A DNA stretch of 64,000 nucleotides from Pseudolabrys sp. FHR47 (GTDB lineage Bacteria > Pseudomonadota > Alphaproteobacteria > Rhizobiales > Xanthobacteraceae). How positions within the stretch are numbered: the stretch's first letter is position 1; each line of letters starts with the position of its first letter. The notes under the pieces were generated by a model, which was given only the letters and a program-made list of their open reading frames with translations, was not told the origin of the DNA and did no database searches. The stretch lies in NCBI RefSeq assembly GCF_005153485.1, contig NZ_CP039740.1:2235001-2299000 (forward strand), in the 5' to 3' direction. The position numbers and the translations under genes are program-made. Of the stretch, positions 45,261 to 56,858 are shown in pieces.

Positions 45261-46510
45261 GCCCTTTCCTCCCAAATCGCCGCCAGATGCACGATGGTGC
45301 GCACCGCGGCCTGCATGTCCTGAACGCTGACCCATTCCAGCGGCGAGTGGAAGCCGTGGCCGCCGGCGAAGATGTTGGGGCAGGGCAGGCCCATGAAGGA
45401 CAGCCGCGAACCGTCGGTGCCGCCGCGAATACTGTCCTTCTCCGGCTTGAGGCCGGCGCGGCGCACCGCTTCCATGGCGTTGTCGACGATCTGCGGGTGG
45501 CGGTCGAGCACGACCTTCATGTTGCGGTACTGCTCCTTGACCTCGAACGTGTAAGACGAGCGCGGGAAGTCGCGCATCACGTCCTTGATCGTGCTCTCCA
45601 GCAGTGCTGCCTTTTCCCGCAGCCCGTCTTCGGTGAAGTCGCGGATGATGTATTGCAGTTTGGCCTCGCCAAGCTGCGACGTCACCGCGACCGGGTGCAG
45701 AAAGCCGTCGCGGCCTTGCGTCGTCTCCGGCGTGCAAGTGTCCTTGGGCAGAGCATCGACGATGCGCGCGGCAATCCTGATGGCGTTTTCCATCCGGCCC
45801 TTGGCGAAACCGGGATGGGCGGCGAGCCCCGTGATGATGATGGTCGCGGCATCGGCCGAGAAGGTCTCGTCCTCGATGGTGCCGGCCGTGGACCCGTCCA
45901 TTGTGTAGGCGAAATCGGCGCCCAGGCGCTTGAGGTCCGCTTTGTCGACGCCGCGGCCGATCTCTTCATCGGGCGTGAACAGCACTTTGATGGTGCCATG
46001 CTTGATCTCGGGGTGCGCCGCGAGGAAGCGCAGGGCATCGACAATCTCGGCGAGGCCGGCCTTGTCGTCGGCACCGAGCAGGGTGGTGCCGTCCGAGGTG
46101 ACGATGTCGTTGCCAATCTGGCTGGCGAGGGCCGGATGGTCGGCGGGCCTGATCACGCGCGCGTTGTCGCCGGGCAGGACGATGTCGCCGCCCTGATAGT
46201 TGCGCACGATCTGCGGCTTCACGTTGGCACCAGAGAAATCCGGAGAGGTGTCCATGTGCGAGCAGAAGCAGATCACCGGCACCGTCTTGTCGGTGTTGGC
46301 CGGCAGCGTCGCATAGACATAGCCGTTATCGTCCATATCGGCGTCGCTGAGGCCGATATCGCGCAATTCGCTTACCAGCAGGCGGCCCAGCGTCTTCTGC
46401 TTCTCCGTCGAGGGCGTAGACGGCGACTCCGGATCGGACTGCGTGTCGATGACGACGTAACGCAGGAAACGCGCAAGGACGGTGTAGTCGAAAGCGGGGA
46501 ACGCTGGCAT
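45257..46510 (-). CDS. pepT: Peptidase T (tripeptide aminopeptidase)
   Basis: A 417-residue di-zinc M20 peptidase that removes N-terminal residues from tripeptides. Metal and catalytic residues: SHMDTSPD (His/Asp, about residues 84-91), GADDKAG (bridging Asp), TPDEEIGRG (catalytic Glu pair), YTMDGS, and a C-terminal GGHGFHSPLEW with the last His ligand. Length is typical. Its stop overlaps the end of the convergent SLOG gene by four bases. Confidence 0.95.
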   Translation of the reverse strand: MPAFPAFDYTVLARFLRYVVIDTQSDPESPSTPSTEKQKTLGRLLVSELRDIGLSDADMDDNGYVYATLPANTDKTVPVICFCSHMDTSPDFSGANVKPQIVRNYQGGDIVLPGDNARVIRPADHPALASQIGNDIVTSDGTTLLGADDKAGLAEIVDALRFLAAHPEIKHGTIKVLFTPDEEIGRGVDKADLKRLGADFAYTMDGSTAGTIEDETFSADAATIIITGLAAHPGFAKGRMENAIRIAARIVDALPKDTCTPETTQGRDGFLHPVAVTSQLGEAKLQYIIRDFTEDGLREKAALLESTIKDVMRDFPRSSYTFEVKEQYRNMKVVLDRHPQIVDNAMEAVRRAGLKPEKDSIRGGTDGSRLSFMGLPCPNIFAGGHGFHSPLEWVSVQDMQAAVRTIVHLAAIWEERA

Positions 46511-46620
46511 TCCGGGACTCTCAGTCGCGTGTCATGAAAAACAAAAACGGCAGGTCGGGCATTCAAGCCGCGAGCCTGCCGTCGATGATGCCGGAGAGTC
46601 CAGCGAGACTGAAGAAAGCC

Positions 46621-46920
46621 TCAGACCGCTTCCTTGAGCTCCTTGGCGGCGCGGAAGGCGACCTTCTTCGACGCCTTGATCTGGATCTGCTCGCCGGTAG
46701 CGGGATTGCGGCCGATACGCGCGGCGCGCTTGCGCACCTGAAGGATGCCGAGTCCGCCGATGCGAATACGCTCGCCCTTCTTCAGATGCTTGACAATGTT
46801 GCCGACAAAATCACCCAGGACGGTTTCGGCCTGCTTCTTCGACATCTCGTGGGATTCGGCGAGCGCCGCAGCGAGATGCTTCAGGGTAACCGTTGCCGGA
46901 GCCTTCGTTGCCGTAGCCAT
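46621..46920 (-). CDS. HU-family DNA-binding protein
   Basis: A 99-residue nucleoid protein. GGLGILQVRKRAARIGRNPATGEQI (about residues 54-78, in part) contains the DNA-bending arm signature RxGRNPxTGE. The N-terminus has about ten extra Ala/Thr-rich residues. The start is ATG 46920, after a GAGGG site. In relatives the HU gene (hupB) usually follows lon directly and co-directionally; here it is about 6 kb away and on the opposite strand. Confidence 0.92.
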   Translation of the reverse strand: MATATKAPATVTLKHLAAALAESHEMSKKQAETVLGDFVGNIVKHLKKGERIRIGGLGILQVRKRAARIGRNPATGEQIQIKASKKVAFRAAKELKEAV

Positions 46921-47068
46921 CAGGGGACCCTCCTCTTGATCCTCAAGGTGTGGCGGAGCGCCAAACCATCGTGCCCGCATAGACGATTCGATGCCGGTCT
47001 GGCCATGATTCTTCCGATAAATAGGGCTTTTTCGCAACTTGGGGCATGCGGCGGTGCGGTGGTCCTCG

Positions 47069-47106
47069 ACTTGTCCCTGTCTTGTCCGAGACTTGTCCTT
47101 GACTTG
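47069..47106. repeat. Short 11-base tandem repeat
   Basis: Three consecutive units of the pattern NCTTGTCCNNN (47069-47079, 47080-47090, 47091-47101) and the start of a fourth, all in register at 11 bases, close to one helical turn. It lies between the HU gene and tRNA-Asp. Confidence 0.65.
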
Positions 47107-47142
47107 GGGCAGGCCCCCCTATAACTCACGCCCCACGCCCGC

Positions 47143-47219
47143 GGGGGCGTAGCTCAGTTGGTTAGAGCGCTGCCCTGTCACGGCAGAGGCCGCGGGTTCG
47201 AGTCCCGTCGCTCCCGCCA
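47143..47219 (+). tRNA. tRNA-Asp (GUC anticodon)
   Basis: A 77-base cloverleaf. Acceptor GGGGGCG pairs with CGCTCCC; anticodon stem CTGCC/GGCAG holds loop CTGTCAC (anticodon GTC); T-loop TTCGAGT; CCA is encoded. A terminator follows, and an inverted partial copy lies at 47327-47352. Confidence 0.95.
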
Positions 47220-47250
47220 TTTCTCCGATGAAAATCAGAGACTTAAGAAG

Positions 47251-47274
47251 GCTCGCCATTTGGCGAGCTTTTTT
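47251..47274 (+). terminator. Rho-independent terminator after tRNA-Asp
   Basis: Perfect stem GCTCGCCA-TT-TGGCGAGC followed by TTTTTT, 31 bases after the tRNA 3' end. Confidence 0.9.
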
Positions 47275-47326
47275 CATTGTGCGATAGTTGGTGGCAAGCT
47301 GCCGAAGCGCAGGACAAGTTAGGTCG

Positions 47327-47352
47327 CTGCCGTGACAGGGCAGCGCTCTAAC
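47327..47352 (-). repeat. Inverted partial copy of tRNA-Asp
   Basis: These 26 bases are the exact reverse complement of 47161-47186, the D-arm end through the anticodon arm of tRNA-Asp (GTTAGAGCGC ... CACGGCAG). The flanks diverge. It is too short to be a functional tRNA. Confidence 0.8.
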
Positions 47353-47370
47353 TGACCGGAGGACCGCCCC

Positions 47371-48087
47371 ATGCCCAGCCCCAAACTCGGCGTCAAAGCC
47401 CTGTTTTTCGACGTCTTCGGAACTCTGGTCGACTGGCGCACCTCGGTCGCCCGCGAGTCCGAACGGATTCTGGGCGCTCTCGGCTTCAACCTCGACTGGC
47501 TGGCCTTTGCCGACGCCTGGCGCGACGAGTACCAGCCGGGCATGGAGGAGGTCCGCTCCGGCCGGCTGCCGTTCAGCAAACTCGACGTCCTGCACCGGGC
47601 CAATCTGGTGCGTATGGCGCCGCGGTTCGGCCTGGAGAACTTTTCCGACGAGGTGCTCGACGATCTGACCCTGGTCTGGCACCGGCTCGACGCTTGGCCC
47701 GAGGTTCCGGCGGCGCTGGCGCGGCTCAGGGCAAAATTCCGCATCGCGCCGGTGTCAAATGGCAATATTTCGCTGATGGTCGACCTCGCACGCCGCAACG
47801 GCCTGCCATGGGACGCCATTCTCGGCGCCGAGATCGCCGGCGACTACAAGCCGAAGCCGCAAGTCTACCTGGCTGCCTGCGCTGCCTTCGATCTTGAACC
47901 CTGGCAGTGCATGATGGTGGCGGCGCATTCGAGCGACCTTGCCGCGGCGGCCGCGTGCGGCCTGCGGACCGGACATATCGCCCGGCCGAACGAGCACGGT
48001 CCGGGCAAGGGAGAGAAATCGCCGAGCGTCCCGGTGGATGTGGCGGGTAGCGATCTTGCCGACCTGGCGGACAGACTGGGCGCTTAA
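47371..48087 (+). CDS. Haloacid dehalogenase type II (HAD superfamily)
   Basis: A 238-residue HAD hydrolase. Motif I is FFDVFGTLVDWR with the nucleophilic Asp at residue 14; motif II is VSNGN (Ser, about residue 129); motif III/IV is KPKPQVYLAA and the later Asp/Ser region MVAAHSSDLAAA. The DVFGTLVDWR signature is that of L-2-haloacid dehalogenases, but many such proteins have other physiological substrates. The start ATG 47371 lies just after the inverted tRNA fragment and an in-place GGAGGA site. It stands alone upstream of nuo, 285 bases away. Confidence 0.88.
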   Translation: MPSPKLGVKALFFDVFGTLVDWRTSVARESERILGALGFNLDWLAFADAWRDEYQPGMEEVRSGRLPFSKLDVLHRANLVRMAPRFGLENFSDEVLDDLTLVWHRLDAWPEVPAALARLRAKFRIAPVSNGNISLMVDLARRNGLPWDAILGAEIAGDYKPKPQVYLAACAAFDLEPWQCMMVAAHSSDLAAAAACGLRTGHIARPNEHGPGKGEKSPSVPVDVAGSDLADLADRLGA

Positions 48088-48372
48088 GCGGGCGGATTCG
48101 CCGCGCCGGTGCCGCACTCGGCATAGGTCTACCGCGATCCACAGATTGCATTGCGCGCGCCCGTTTTTGACGGCCGACGGGGGGTAAAGTCGGCTTGCCA
48201 AGCAGTTGTGCGCTGCGCTAAGCCTCAGCCGCTTCGTCCTTGCAACGTTTCCAAACAAAGCCTTGGCTTTTTGTGGGTTTTGCTCGGGAACAAGGGTGCC
48301 GACCGCGGCGACTCGCGGGACGAAAAAGGCCGCCTCGAGGGGGCAGGGGCGGAAAGATTATAGGGGTCGCCA

Positions 48373-48738
48373 ATGAGCGGTTTGCTGCAGGACTATCTGC
48401 CCCTCGTGATCTTCATCGGCGTGTCGCTCGTGATCGGGCTGGCGCTTCTCGTCGCCCCGTTCCTCGTCGCCTTCCAGCAGCCCGATCCGGAAAAGCTGTC
48501 GGCCTACGAATGCGGTTTCAACGCCTTCGACGACGCGCGCATGAAATTCGACGTGCGCTTCTACCTGGTCGCCATCCTCTTCATTATTTTCGATCTTGAA
48601 GTGAGCTTCCTGTTCCCGTGGGCGGTGGCCTTCAAGGAGGTTGGGGTGTTCGGCTTCTGGTCGATGATGCTGTTCCTCGGCGTGCTCACCATCGGCTTCA
48701 TTTACGAATGGAAGAAGGGCGCGCTCGAATGGGATTGA
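48373..48738 (+). CDS. nuoA: NADH-quinone oxidoreductase subunit A
   Basis: A 121-residue membrane subunit of complex I with three helices. The loop [20 protein letters not shown] (about residues 38-57) carries the conserved Glu-Cys-Gly of the quinone-site loop, and [14 protein letters not shown] is the second-helix signature. First gene of the operon; the promoter should lie in 48088-48372, where no motif could be identified. Confidence 0.97.
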   Translation: MSGLLQDYLPLVIFIGVSLVIGLALLVAPFLVAFQQPDPEKLSAYECGFNAFDDARMKFDVRFYLVAILFIIFDLEVSFLFPWAVAFKEVGVFGFWSMMLFLGVLTIGFIYEWKKGALEWD

Positions 48739-48745
48739 GCCAGCC

Positions 48746-49306
48746 ATGACGCTCGTCGCACCAGCTCCCAGAGGCATTCTCGACCCGGCCACCGGCAAGC
48801 CGATCGGGTCCGACGATGCTTTTTTCACAGGCATCAATAACGAATTGTCCGATAAGGGCTTCATCGTTACCGCGGCCGACGACCTCATTACGTGGGCGCG
48901 CACCGGCTCGCTGATGTGGATGACCTTCGGTCTCGCCTGCTGCGCGGTCGAGATGATGCAGGTGTCGATGCCGCGCTACGACGTCGAACGCTTCGGCTTT
49001 GCGCCGCGCGCCTCACCGCGGCAGTCCGACGTGATGATCGTCGCCGGCACGCTGACCAACAAGATGGCGCCGGCTTTGCGCAAGGTTTACGACCAGATGC
49101 CGGAACCGCGCTACGTCATCTCGATGGGCTCCTGCGCCAACGGGGGCGGCTACTATCACTACTCCTACAGCGTGGTGCGCGGCTGCGATCGCATCGTGCC
49201 GGTCGATATCTACGTGCCGGGCTGCCCGCCGACGGCGGAGGCGCTGCTCTACGGGGTGCTGCTGCTGCAAAAGAAAATTCGCCGCGTCGGCACGATCGAG
49301 CGGTGA
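48746..49306 (+). CDS. nuoB: NADH-quinone oxidoreductase subunit B
   Basis: A 186-residue subunit that holds Fe-S cluster N2, the electron donor to quinone. Ligand cysteines are seen in [10 protein letters not shown] (two adjacent Cys), GSCANGGG and [10 protein letters not shown]. The N-terminal 30 residues are a variable extension. It starts 7 bases after nuoA. Confidence 0.98.
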   Translation: MTLVAPAPRGILDPATGKPIGSDDAFFTGINNELSDKGFIVTAADDLITWARTGSLMWMTFGLACCAVEMMQVSMPRYDVERFGFAPRASPRQSDVMIVAGTLTNKMAPALRKVYDQMPEPRYVISMGSCANGGGYYHYSYSVVRGCDRIVPVDIYVPGCPPTAEALLYGVLLLQKKIRRVGTIER

Positions 49307-49315
49307 CGGTGGGTC

Positions 49316-49975
49316 ATGGACATTCTCACGACGCTCGACAATCTCGGCGCCTCGATTAAGGCCGCGCTGCCCGATGCGGTGACCGGTCATGAGGTCGCGT
49401 TCGGCGAACTCAACATCACCGCCAACGCCGCCGACATCGTCAAGGTCGTCAAGTTCCTGCGCGACGATCCGGCCTGCCAGTTCGTCTGCATCATCGACAT
49501 CACCGCCGTCGATTATCCGGGCCGCGAGCAGCGCTTCGACGTCGTCTATCATTTGCTGTCGCCGCGCCTGAACCAGCGCATCCGCGTCAAGGTCATGACG
49601 GATGAGGTTACACCGGTGCCGTCGGTCATCGAGGTGTTCCGCGGCGCCGACTGGTTCGAACGCGAGACCTACGATCTCTACGGCGTCTTGTTCACCGGCC
49701 ACCCCGACATGCGCCGCATTCTCACCGATTACGGTTTCGAGGGGCATCCGCTGCGCAAGGACTTCCCGATGACCGGGTTCGTCGAGGTGCGCTATGACGA
49801 CGAGCAGAAGCGCGTCGTCTACGACAAGGTGAAGCTCAATCAGGAGTTTCGTTCGTTCGATTTCCTCTCGCCCTGGGAAGGCACCGATTACGTGCTGCCG
49901 GGCGATGAGAAGGCCAAAGAGCCGGGGCAGGGCAACAAGCTCGCCGGCGAGCCCGAGAAGAAGGCGACGCCATAA
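49316..49975 (+). CDS. nuoC: NADH-quinone oxidoreductase subunit C
   Basis: A 219-residue 30-kDa-type subunit of the peripheral arm. The family signature [21 protein letters not shown] (about residues 116-136, in part) and [11 protein letters not shown] are present. It is a separate protein, not fused to NuoD as in E. coli. A charged C-terminal tail of about 25 residues follows the core. The TAA stop overlaps the nuoD ATG. Confidence 0.97.
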   Translation: MDILTTLDNLGASIKAALPDAVTGHEVAFGELNITANAADIVKVVKFLRDDPACQFVCIIDITAVDYPGREQRFDVVYHLLSPRLNQRIRVKVMTDEVTPVPSVIEVFRGADWFERETYDLYGVLFTGHPDMRRILTDYGFEGHPLRKDFPMTGFVEVRYDDEQKRVVYDKVKLNQEFRSFDFLSPWEGTDYVLPGDEKAKEPGQGNKLAGEPEKKATP

Positions 49976-51165
49976 TGGCTGAGACAGCCATCCGTAATTT
50001 CACGATCAACTTCGGTCCGCAGCATCCGGCGGCGCACGGCGTGCTGCGCCTGGTGCTTGAGCTCGACGGTGAGGTCGTTGATCGCGTCGATCCGCATATC
50101 GGCCTCCTGCATCGCGGCACCGAGAAGCTGATCGAAGCGAAGACCTATCTGCAGGCGATCCCGTATTTTGATCGGCTCGATTACGTCGCGCCGATGAACC
50201 AGGAACACGCCTTCTGCCTCGCGGTGGAGAAGCTGCTCGGATTGCAGGTGCCGAAGCGCGCGCAGCTCATTCGCGTGCTCTATTCGGAAATCGGCCGCAT
50301 CCTGTCGCATCTCTTGAATGTCACGACGCAGGCGATGGACGTCGGCGCGCTCACCCCGCCGCTGTGGGGCTTTGAAGAGCGCGAAAAGCTGATGGTGTTC
50401 TACGAGCGGGCCTCCGGCTCGCGCATGCATGCGGCTTACTTCCGCGTCGGCGGTGTGCATCAGGACCTGCCGCGCCAGCTCATCGACGACATCTACGACT
50501 GGTGCGATCCGTTCCTGAAGGTCGTCGACGACCTCGATACGCTGCTCACCGGCAACCGTATCTTCAAGCAGCGCAATGTCGACATCGCGATCGTGAAGCT
50601 CGAGGACGCCTGGAACTGGGGCTACTCCGGCGTGATGGTGCGTGGTTCGGGCGCGGCCTGGGACCTGCGCAAGTCGCAGCCTTACGAGTGCTACAGCGAA
50701 CTCGATTTCGATATTCCGATCGGCAAGAACGGCGACTGCTACGACCGTTATCTCATCCGCATGGAAGAGATGCGCCAGTCGGCCAGGATCATGAAGCAGT
50801 GCTGCGACAAGCTGCGCGCGCCCGAAGGTCTGGGCCCGGTCTCGGCCGTCGATCAGAAGATCGTGCCGCCCAAGCGCGGCGAAATGAAGAAGTCGATGGA
50901 AGCGCTGATCCATCACTTCAAGCTTTACACCGAAGGCTTCCACGTGCCGGCTGGCGAAGTCTATGCCGCGGTCGAAGCGCCCAAGGGCGAATTCGGCGTC
51001 TATCTGGTCGCTGACGGCACCAACAAGCCGTACAAGTGCAAGATCCGCGCGCCGGGCTTTGCGCACCTGCAGTCGATGGACTGGCTGTGCAAGGGGCACT
51101 TGCTCGCTGACGTGTCGGCCATTCTCGGCTCCATCGATATCGTGTTCGGGGAAGTTGATCGATGA
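49975..51165 (+). CDS. nuoD: NADH-quinone oxidoreductase subunit D
   Basis: The 49-kDa-type subunit, 396 residues, forming the quinone cavity with NuoB. Landmarks: [21 protein letters not shown] near the N-terminus (first part), [29 protein letters not shown], and the C-terminal DIVFGEVDR. Descended from the NiFe-hydrogenase large subunit but lacking the metal cysteines. It overlaps nuoE by four bases. Confidence 0.98.
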   Translation: MAETAIRNFTINFGPQHPAAHGVLRLVLELDGEVVDRVDPHIGLLHRGTEKLIEAKTYLQAIPYFDRLDYVAPMNQEHAFCLAVEKLLGLQVPKRAQLIRVLYSEIGRILSHLLNVTTQAMDVGALTPPLWGFEEREKLMVFYERASGSRMHAAYFRVGGVHQDLPRQLIDDIYDWCDPFLKVVDDLDTLLTGNRIFKQRNVDIAIVKLEDAWNWGYSGVMVRGSGAAWDLRKSQPYECYSELDFDIPIGKNGDCYDRYLIRMEEMRQSARIMKQCCDKLRAPEGLGPVSAVDQKIVPPKRGEMKKSMEALIHHFKLYTEGFHVPAGEVYAAVEAPKGEFGVYLVADGTNKPYKCKIRAPGFAHLQSMDWLCKGHLLADVSAILGSIDIVFGEVDR

Positions 51166-51920
51166 GCGTTCGCCGCACCGCGCCCGCAGCCGTTCAGCCG
51201 AAGGAGTTCGCCTTCACGCCGGAAAACCTGGCTTGGGCGAAGACGATCATCGCGCGGTTTCCGGAAGGCCGGCAGGCTTCCGCCGTCATCCAGTTGATGT
51301 GGCGCGCGCAGGAGCAGCATCACGGCTGGCTGCCCGAAGCCGCGATCCGCTACATCGCCGACATGCTCGGCATGGAGCATATCCGCGCCATGGAAGTGGC
51401 GACCTTTTACACGATGTTCCTGCTGCAACCGGTCGGCAAGAAGGCGCATATTCAGGTCTGCGGCACGACGCCATGCCGTTTGCGCGGCGCCGACGATCTG
51501 TTCCATGTGTGCAAGAACAAGATCGCGCATGAGCCGTTCGAAGTGTCTGCCGACGGCAACTTCTCGTGGGAAGAGGTCGAGTGTCTGGGCGCCTGCGTGA
51601 ACGCGCCGATGGCCCTGATCTGGAAGGATACCTACGAGGATCTCACGCCCGAGAGTCTCGAGAAGATCATTGACGGTTTCGCCGCCGGCAAGCCGCCGAA
51701 GCCGGGCCCGCAGAACGGCCGCCAGTTCTCGGCGCCGGAAGGCGGGCCGACCACGCTGACCGATGCGGCGATTTATGCGTCGAAGCCGCAGAATGCCGGT
51801 GCGGCGCTGACTGACAGCGACGCCAAGAAGCCGAGCGCCGCGGCGAGCCATCGCGAAGCGCCGGAGCCGAAGCCGCCGCTGTCCAAAGCCAGCGCCGACA
51901 AGAAGCCGAAACCGAACTGA
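51162..51920 (+). CDS. nuoE: NADH-quinone oxidoreductase subunit E
   Basis: The 24-kDa-type subunit carrying 2Fe-2S cluster N1a. The four cysteines are in [11 protein letters not shown] and [11 protein letters not shown]. The conserved core ends near residue 165; a C-terminal tail of about 85 residues rich in Ala, Pro, Lys and Ser follows, making the protein 252 residues, longer than typical bacterial NuoE. The tail is probably disordered. Overlaps nuoD. Confidence 0.96.
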   Translation: MSVRRTAPAAVQPKEFAFTPENLAWAKTIIARFPEGRQASAVIQLMWRAQEQHHGWLPEAAIRYIADMLGMEHIRAMEVATFYTMFLLQPVGKKAHIQVCGTTPCRLRGADDLFHVCKNKIAHEPFEVSADGNFSWEEVECLGACVNAPMALIWKDTYEDLTPESLEKIIDGFAAGKPPKPGPQNGRQFSAPEGGPTTLTDAAIYASKPQNAGAALTDSDAKKPSAAASHREAPEPKPPLSKASADKKPKPN

Positions 51921-51940
51921 AGATCGCGCAGAGAAAGCAC

Positions 51941-53242
<1,302 letters not shown>

Positions 53243-53245
53243 GGA

Positions 53246-53737
53246 ATGACCGACGCCGGCCATCTCGCCCAGTTCAACATCGCGCGGATCAAGTATCCGC
53301 TCGACGATCCGCGCATGCGCGAGTTCGTCGACAATGTCGCGCGCGTGAACGGGCTGGCGGATCAGATCGAGGGTTTCGTCTGGCGGCTCAAGGACGACAG
53401 CGGCAACGCCATGGATATGGGCGTGCATGGCGACAAGCGCGTGCTGCCGAATTTGACGGTCTGGGAGAACGTCGCGGCGCTCGAGCGCTTCGTCTGGAAG
53501 ACACTGCATTACCGCTTCTACCAGAAGCGCGAAGAGTGGTTCGAGCACATCGAGGTCACCAACGCGATGTGGTGGATCGAAGCCGGTACGCGGCCGACTT
53601 TGGACGACGGCATCGCGCGGCTTGATCATCTGACGCAGAACGGTCCGACTGACTACGCCTTCGGCTGGCAACAGATCGCGGGCGCCCAACACTGGAAAAC
53701 GGCGCGCTGCCCGGCGCCGAGCGAGCACGCGGCATGA
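53246..53737 (+). CDS. DUF3291 protein embedded in the nuo operon
   Basis: A 163-residue soluble protein with a ferredoxin-like alpha/beta-barrel pattern of DUF3291: [17 protein letters not shown] at the start, [43 protein letters not shown], and [19 protein letters not shown] toward the end. Function is unknown; relatives resemble small heme- or monooxygenase-like barrels. It starts four bases after nuoF and overlaps nuoG by four bases, so it is a translationally coupled member of the operon though it is not a complex I subunit. Confidence 0.85.
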   Translation: MTDAGHLAQFNIARIKYPLDDPRMREFVDNVARVNGLADQIEGFVWRLKDDSGNAMDMGVHGDKRVLPNLTVWENVAALERFVWKTLHYRFYQKREEWFEHIEVTNAMWWIEAGTRPTLDDGIARLDHLTQNGPTDYAFGWQQIAGAQHWKTARCPAPSEHAA

Positions 53738-55809
53738 CGAAAGTTGTTATCGACGGCCAGGAAATCGACGTGCCGCCGGAGTACACGCTGCTCCAGGCGT
53801 GCGAGGCGGCGGGCGCGGAAATCCCGCGGTTCTGCTTCCATGAGCGGCTGTCGATCGCCGGCAACTGCCGCATGTGCCTGATCGAAGTGAAGGGCGGCCC
53901 GCCGAAGCCGGTCGCTTCCTGCGCCCAGAACGTTCGCGACCTGCGGCCCGGCCCCAATGGCGAGCCGCCGGTGATGTTCACCAAGTCGCCGATGGTGAAG
54001 AAGGCGCGCGAAGGCGTGATGGAGTTCCTGCTGATCAATCATCCGCTCGATTGCCCGATCTGCGATCAGGGCGGCGAGTGCGATCTGCAGGACCAGGCCA
54101 TGGCCTATGGCGTCGATCACACGCGCTATCACGAGAACAAGCGCGCGGTCGAAGACAAGTATATCGGTGCGCTGGTCAAGACCTCGATGAACCGCTGCAT
54201 CCAGTGCACGCGCTGCATCCGCTTCTCGGCGGAAGTGGCCGGCGTGTCGGAACTCGGCGCCATCGGCCGCGGCGAGGATATGGAGATCACGACCTATCTC
54301 GAAGCAGCGATGACCTCCGAGCTGCAGTCGAACGTCGTCGATCTGTGCCCGGTCGGCGCGCTGACCTCGAAGCCTTACGCCTTCACGGCGCGGCCGTGGG
54401 AATTGTCGAAGACACCGTCGATCGACGTCATGGACGCTCTCGGCTCGGCCATCCGTGTCGATGCACGCGGCCGCGAAGTGATGCGCATCCTGCCGCGCAC
54501 CAATGACGACATCAACGAAGAGTGGATTTCCGACAAGACGCGCCACGTCGTCGACGGTCTGCGCACGCAGCGCCTCGATCAGCCTTATGTGCGTGAGAAC
54601 GGCCGCCTGCGCCCGGCGTCGTGGAAGGAAGCCTTTGCCGCCATAGCGACAAAGATGCGGGGCGTCTCGCCGTCGCGCATCGGCGCGCTGGCCGGTCAGT
54701 TGGCGGGCGTCGAGGAGATGTTCGCACTCAAGGATCTGATGGCGAAGCTCGGTGTCAAGAACATCGACGCGCGTTACCCGGGCTCGCCGCTGCATCCCAA
54801 ACACGGCCGCGCCAGCTACATCTTCAACTCGACCATCGCCGGCATCGAACAGGCCGACGCGATCATGTTGATCGGTACCAATCCGCGCAAGGAAGCGCCG
54901 GTGCTGAACGCCCGCATCCGCAAGCGCTGGCGCCAAGGCAATTTGCTGGTCGGCGTCGTCGGCGAGCAGGCCGATCTGACTTACACCTACAACTATCTGG
55001 GCGCCGGCCCCGACAGCCTGGCGCAGTTCGTCGACCACGCGCCAGCGAAGGCGCAGAAGCCGATGTTCATCGTCGGTCAGGGCGCGCTCAATCGTGACGA
55101 CGGCGCTGCGATCCTCGCGCAGCTTGCAAAGGCGGCCAAGTCGCTCGGCGTCATCAAGGACGGCTGGAACGGCTTCAACATCCTGCATAGCGAGGCCAGC
55201 CTCGTCGGCGCGCTCGATATCGGCTTCGTGCCGGGCGAGGGCGGTCTCGATACCGGGGCGATGCTGAAGGCGAACGCACTTGATGTGATGTTTCTGCTCG
55301 GCGTCGATGAAGTCGACGTGCCGGCCGGAGCCTTCGTCGTTTATATCGGCACCCATGGCGATCGCGGTGCCCACCGCGCCGACGTCATCCTGCCGGGCGC
55401 TGCTTACACCGAGAAATCTGCGACCTACGTCAATACCGAAGGCCGCGTGCAACTGACGACCCGCGCCGCGTTTCCGCCGGGCGATGCCCGCGAGGACTGG
55501 GCGATCCTGCGCGCCCTGTCAGAGGCGCTCGGCGCCAAGCTGCCTTATGACTCGCTGCTTGGATTGCGCCAGGCATTGTATGCGGCCTATCCGCATCTTG
55601 CCCGCATCGACCAGATCGCGCCGGGCGAGGCGGCCAGCATCGAGAAGCTGGTATCGCTCGGCGGCACGGCGGAAAAGTCGGCGATGGTGTCGCCGGTTTC
55701 GGACTTCTATTTCACTAATCCGATCGCGCGCGCGTCGGCCGTGATGGCGGAATGCTCGGCGCTGGCCAAGGCTGCGGCCGGCAAGCCGGCGCTGACGGCG
55801 GCGGAGTAG
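53734..55809 (+). CDS. nuoG: NADH-quinone oxidoreductase subunit G
   Basis: The 75-kDa-type subunit, 691 residues. 2Fe-2S ligands: [18 protein letters not shown] and the Cys of VASCAQNV (N-terminal 70 residues). 4Fe-4S clusters: [15 protein letters not shown] and [13 protein letters not shown], then [12 protein letters not shown]. The remainder is a molybdopterin-oxidoreductase-like domain without a functional cofactor. Overlaps the DUF3291 gene by four bases. Confidence 0.98.
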   Translation: MTKVVIDGQEIDVPPEYTLLQACEAAGAEIPRFCFHERLSIAGNCRMCLIEVKGGPPKPVASCAQNVRDLRPGPNGEPPVMFTKSPMVKKAREGVMEFLLINHPLDCPICDQGGECDLQDQAMAYGVDHTRYHENKRAVEDKYIGALVKTSMNRCIQCTRCIRFSAEVAGVSELGAIGRGEDMEITTYLEAAMTSELQSNVVDLCPVGALTSKPYAFTARPWELSKTPSIDVMDALGSAIRVDARGREVMRILPRTNDDINEEWISDKTRHVVDGLRTQRLDQPYVRENGRLRPASWKEAFAAIATKMRGVSPSRIGALAGQLAGVEEMFALKDLMAKLGVKNIDARYPGSPLHPKHGRASYIFNSTIAGIEQADAIMLIGTNPRKEAPVLNARIRKRWRQGNLLVGVVGEQADLTYTYNYLGAGPDSLAQFVDHAPAKAQKPMFIVGQGALNRDDGAAILAQLAKAAKSLGVIKDGWNGFNILHSEASLVGALDIGFVPGEGGLDTGAMLKANALDVMFLLGVDEVDVPAGAFVVYIGTHGDRGAHRADVILPGAAYTEKSATYVNTEGRVQLTTRAAFPPGDAREDWAILRALSEALGAKLPYDSLLGLRQALYAAYPHLARIDQIAPGEAASIEKLVSLGGTAEKSAMVSPVSDFYFTNPIARASAVMAECSALAKAAAGKPALTAAE

Positions 55810-55819
55810 GGGGCGGATC

Positions 55820-56851
55820 ATGGATTTCTTCTGGACCACGCTCTGGCCGCTGATCATCATCCTGGCGCAGTCGCTGTTGCTGCTGGTCGTGCTGCTGGTC
55901 GGCATCGCCTACATTCTGCTCGCCGACCGCAAGATCTGGGCGGCGGTGCAGATGCGCCGCGGCCCGAACGTCGTCGGCCCGTGGGGCCTGCTGCAATCCT
56001 TCGCCGACCTGCTGAAGTTCGTGTTCAAGGAACCGGTGATCCCGGCGGGCTCGAACAAAGGCGTCTTCCTGCTGGCGCCGCTGGTCACCTGCGTGCTGGC
56101 GCTTGCCGCCTGGGCGGTGATCCCGGTCAATGTCGGTTGGGCCATCGCCGACATCAATGTCGGCGTGCTCTATATTTTTGCGATCTCGTCGCTCGGCGTA
56201 TACGGCATCATCATGGCCGGCTGGGCGTCGAACTCGAAGTATCCGTTTCTCGCGGCGCTGCGCTCGGCGGCGCAGATGGTGTCCTATGAAGTCTCGATCG
56301 GCTTCGTCATCATCACGGTGCTGCTGTGCGCCGGTTCTCTGAACCTCACGAAGATCGTCGAGGCGCAGAATGGTCCCTACGGCTTGTTGTCGTGGTACTG
56401 GCTGCCGCTGTTCCCGATGTTCGTCGTCTTCTTCATTTCGGCTCTGGCGGAAACCAACCGCCCGCCGTTCGACCTCGTCGAAGCGGAATCCGAACTGGTC
56501 GCCGGCTTCATGGTCGAATACGGCTCGTCGCCTTATATGATGTTCATGCTCGGCGAATACGTGGCGATCGCCACGATGTGCGCCATGGGCACCATCCTGT
56601 TCCTTGGCGGCTGGCTGCCGCCGGTGCCTTACGCGCCCTTCACTTGGGTGCCGGGCGTCATCTGGTTCGTGCTCAAGGCACTGTTCCTGTTCTTCGGCTT
56701 CGCCATGGCGAAGGCGATTGTGCCACGTTACCGCTACGACCAGCTGATGCGTCTCGGCTGGAAAGTGTTTCTGCCGTTGTCGCTGGCGATGGTCGCCATC
56801 GTCGCCGGCTTCCTGCAATACGGCCATTTGGCCAAAGCGGCGATCAAGTGA
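55820..56851 (+). CDS. nuoH: NADH-quinone oxidoreductase subunit H
   Basis: A 343-residue membrane subunit with about eight helices that links the peripheral arm to the proton pumps. Signatures: [20 protein letters not shown] (about residues 39-58) and [20 protein letters not shown] (about 208-227), the acidic loop lining the quinone channel. Confidence 0.98.
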   Translation: MDFFWTTLWPLIIILAQSLLLLVVLLVGIAYILLADRKIWAAVQMRRGPNVVGPWGLLQSFADLLKFVFKEPVIPAGSNKGVFLLAPLVTCVLALAAWAVIPVNVGWAIADINVGVLYIFAISSLGVYGIIMAGWASNSKYPFLAALRSAAQMVSYEVSIGFVIITVLLCAGSLNLTKIVEAQNGPYGLLSWYWLPLFPMFVVFFISALAETNRPPFDLVEAESELVAGFMVEYGSSPYMMFMLGEYVAIATMCAMGTILFLGGWLPPVPYAPFTWVPGVIWFVLKALFLFFGFAMAKAIVPRYRYDQLMRLGWKVFLPLSLAMVAIVAGFLQYGHLAKAAIK

Positions 56852-56858
56852 GGGCGCG

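Noticed and set aside
47119..47256. Reverse-strand protein-like frame across tRNA-Asp containing ATGLEPAASAVTG
   Set aside because: This is the well-known false translation of the antisense strand of a tRNA gene and its flank; the tRNA explains the sequence.
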